Assembly: GCF_009720675.1 (NCBI RefSeq)
Contig: NZ_WNJO01000001.1
Location: 1 to 64,000 of the forward strand
Direction: 5' to 3'
Length of the DNA: 64,000 bases
Origin: Secundilactobacillus folii
GTDB lineage: Bacteria; Bacillota; Bacilli; Lactobacillales; Lactobacillaceae
Position numbers and translations under genes: made by a program. Under the pieces are notes generated by a model. It saw only the letters and a program-made list of their open reading frames with translations, had not been told where the DNA came from and searched no databases. Positions 62,570-64,000 of the stretch are shown in pieces. Positions within the stretch are counted from its first letter, which is position 1; every line of letters starts with the position of its first letter.

Positions 62570-62755
62570 CTAAACTCGAGTCACTTTTCCTGACTTCAAA
62601 GTCCGTGCAGAGATCCAAACCTTCTTAGGCTTGCCGTCCACTAAGATCCGAACTTTTTGCAAGTTTGGCTTCCAAGCACGTCGTGATGAGTTCAAGGCGT
62701 GGGAGCGCTTGTTACCGAACCGGGTGCGCTTGCCGTTAATGAAATCCTTTGCCAT
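62570..62755 (-). CDS. rpmB: 50S ribosomal protein L28
   Basis: This 61-residue protein belongs to the large subunit. [24 protein letters not shown] and [15 protein letters not shown] match L28; no Cys pair is present, so it is the zinc-free form. GGAGG precedes the ATG. It is divergent from yloU, as in Bacillus. Confidence 0.97.
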   Translation of the reverse strand: MAKDFINGKRTRFGNKRSHALNSSRRAWKPNLQKVRILVDGKPKKVWISARTLKSGKVTRV

Positions 62756-62867
62756 GGTAACTACCTCCTTTTAGACTTATCTAAAAATCGTTGCTTTTTT
62801 TAGCTCACTAAAATAATTTAGCATAGACCCTCGCGGAATGCAATAGTTTTCTTTCAAGTAATTTTAC

Positions 62868-62896
62868 TTGACACTCGGAAAGTTGATTAATATGAT
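62868..62896 (+). promoter_or_regulatory. Promoter of the yloU-fakA operon
   Basis: TTGACA at 62868-62873 and TATGAT at 62891-62896 are 17 bases apart, close to the consensus. About 70 bases separate it from the yloU start codon. Confidence 0.85.
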
Positions 62897-62964
62897 AACG
62901 ATATTGCGAAAAATGTGGTAATATAAATTATCGTGAAGACTAGGATACAAGGAGGCCGCTCAAG

Positions 62965-63327
62965 ATGGCTGTCAAAATAAAAACAAAGCATGGCTTGATC
63001 GATATTGATAACGATGTAATCGCTACAGTCGTTGGTGGTGCTGCTACGGATTCTTACGGTGTCGTGGGAATGGCAAGTAAGAATCAGATTCGCGATAACG
63101 TAAATGTTATCCTTAATCGCAACAACTACTCTAAGGGAGTGGTTGTTCGTCAAGAAGACAATGGTGTTGCCGTTGACGTGAACATCATTGTTAGTTATGG
63201 TACCAAGATTTCTGAAGTCTCTCGTACCGTTCAAGCAAAAGTGAAATATAATTTAGAAACAATGCTCGGGATCACTGCTAATGCTGTAAACGTTACAGTT
63301 CAAGGTGTCCAAGTTCAGAGCGAGTAA
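62965..63327 (+). CDS. yloU: Asp23/Gls24 family protein (YloU type)
   Basis: This 120-residue protein is a second Asp23/Gls24 paralogue: MAVKIKTKHGLIDIDNDVIATVVGGAATDSYGVVGMASK, with AVDVNIIVSYGTKISEVSRTVQ and AVNVTVQGVQV. It is shorter than the copy at 41738 and lacks its acidic tail. It lies before fakA, as in Bacillus yloU-yloV. Its role is not known. Confidence 0.94.
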   Translation: MAVKIKTKHGLIDIDNDVIATVVGGAATDSYGVVGMASKNQIRDNVNVILNRNNYSKGVVVRQEDNGVAVDVNIIVSYGTKISEVSRTVQAKVKYNLETMLGITANAVNVTVQGVQVQSE

Positions 63328-63343
63328 GAAGCGGAGGATAAAG

Positions 63344-64000
63344 TTGTTGCAAACGAAAGAAATAACGAATCGGGAATTCATCAAAATGATCGAAGCTGCA
63401 TCTGCATTTTTAGACCAAAACGCTGAATTCATCAATTCATTAAATGTGTTCCCAGTGCCAGATGGCGATACTGGGACCAACATGAGCTTGTCGTTGGATA
63501 GCGGCTTAAAATACGTTAATGAATCATCTAGCACCAAAGTCGGTGACCTTGCTCAAGCACTTGCGAAGGGCTTATTAATGGGCGCTCGAGGGAACTCTGG
63601 TGTTATTTTGTCGCAGATTTTTCGCGGCTTTTCAAAGGATGTTGCTGATAAGCAAACCCTAACGGCAGCCGATCTGGCGGATGCCTTTGCAGCTGGTGCT
63701 CAAACGGCCTATAAAGCCGTCATGAAGCCCACGGAAGGCACCGTCTTGACCGTGGTGCGGGAGGCGGCAAAAGCGGCCCGAAAAACGGCTGCACGTGAAG
63801 ATGACGTGGTGGCTGTAATGGATGCAACTTATGAAGCCGCTGAAGCAGCTCTTCAAACGACCCCGGATCTGTTACCAGTTTTAAAGCAAGTTGGCGTTGT
63901 TGACTCTGGGGGTCAAGGATTGACATTTGTTCTCCAAGCCTTCGATGACGTTTTAAATGGTCGTGAGACTGCAGCCAAAAAAGCTCACCAACCAAATCCG
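63344..64000 (+). CDS. fakA: Fatty acid kinase FakA / YloV, DAK domains (partial, cut by window end)
   Basis: At least 219 residues are in the window with no stop. The DhaL-like (DAK2) domain shows NVFPVPDGDTGTNMSLSL (Mg/ATP Asp residues), GARGNSGVILSQIFRGF and GVVDSGGQGLTF. In staphylococci FakA phosphorylates FakB-bound fatty acids so that external fatty acids can be used. A TTG at 63344 or 63347 is the start, with GGAGG upstream. The remainder lies beyond the window. Confidence 0.92.
   Translation, partial: MLQTKEITNREFIKMIEAASAFLDQNAEFINSLNVFPVPDGDTGTNMSLSLDSGLKYVNESSSTKVGDLAQALAKGLLMGARGNSGVILSQIFRGFSKDVADKQTLTAADLADAFAAGAQTAYKAVMKPTEGTVLTVVREAAKAARKTAAREDDVVAVMDATYEAAEAALQTTPDLLPVLKQVGVVDSGGQGLTFVLQAFDDVLNGRETAAKKAHQPNP

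Noticed and set aside
1-64000. CRISPR array or intact insertion sequence
   Set aside because: No evenly spaced direct repeats with unique spacers and no transposase frame with terminal repeats were seen on either strand.

Overview
The window reads as core chromosome of a low-to-medium GC lactic acid bacterium, most likely a member of Lactobacillaceae. The evidence is gene content and order: pheS-pheT behind a T-box, glnR-glnA, a fabT/fabK-type fatty acid cluster with a complete acc set, rplU-prp-rpmA, folD-xseA-xseB-ispA-tlyA-argR-recN, and gmk-rpoZ-coaBC-priA-fmt-rsmB-stp-prkC-rsgA-rpe-thiN. Small lactobacillar markers such as a DUF3042 protein and YqgQ are also present. TTG and GTG starts are common. 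The genus cannot be fixed from the sequence alone.

Layout. 1-2.3 kb: yidC2 and acyP on the minus strand, divergent from an rRNA methyltransferase. 2.3-7.1 kb: an HD protein, an HxlR regulator, then the Phe T-box and pheST. 7.2-10.2 kb: mltG, udk, greA and an IscA-like protein. 10.4-13.1 kb: a large YfhO membrane protein (minus strand). 13.2-18.7 kb: a class B PBP, rpmG, 5-formyl-THF cyclo-ligase, rhomboid, yqgQ, glcK and a rhodanese. 18.9-22.4 kb: a DsrE-like protein, DUF3042, miaA and glnRA. 22.7-27.6 kb is the accessory part: a three-gene operon of unknown function, a small membrane protein, tRNA-Arg, an AP2-domain protein with odd upstream DNA, and two small minus-strand genes. 27.7-38.8 kb: birA, then fabZ1-fabT-fabH-acpP-fabK-fabD-fabG-fabF-accB-fabZ2-accC-accD-accA. 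This is a complete type II fatty acid synthesis and acetyl-CoA carboxylase set; BirA would biotinylate its AccB. 38.8-49.5 kb: ribosomal proteins and the Prp protease, peptidase, EF-P, an Asp23 protein, nusB, folD, exonuclease VII, prenyl synthase, tlyA, argR and recN. 50-64 kb: gmk through thiN, rpmB, yloU and the start of a fatty acid kinase gene cut by the window end.

Most of the window is ordinary housekeeping DNA. Points worth attention: (i) a family of composite palindromic repeats (three copies) placed just after gene ends, with conserved outer arms but exchanged inner hairpins; (ii) a FabZ paralogue that has Phe where the catalytic His should be; (iii) an unknown three-gene operon whose last protein looks like a dUTPase-2/all-alpha NTP pyrophosphatase without its acidic residues; (iv) an AP2 gene preceded by a promoter, hairpins and overlapping small ORFs; (v) a 98-nt near-perfect palindrome beside tRNA-Arg. 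No CRISPR array, intact insertion sequence, integrase, or convincing new defence system was seen.
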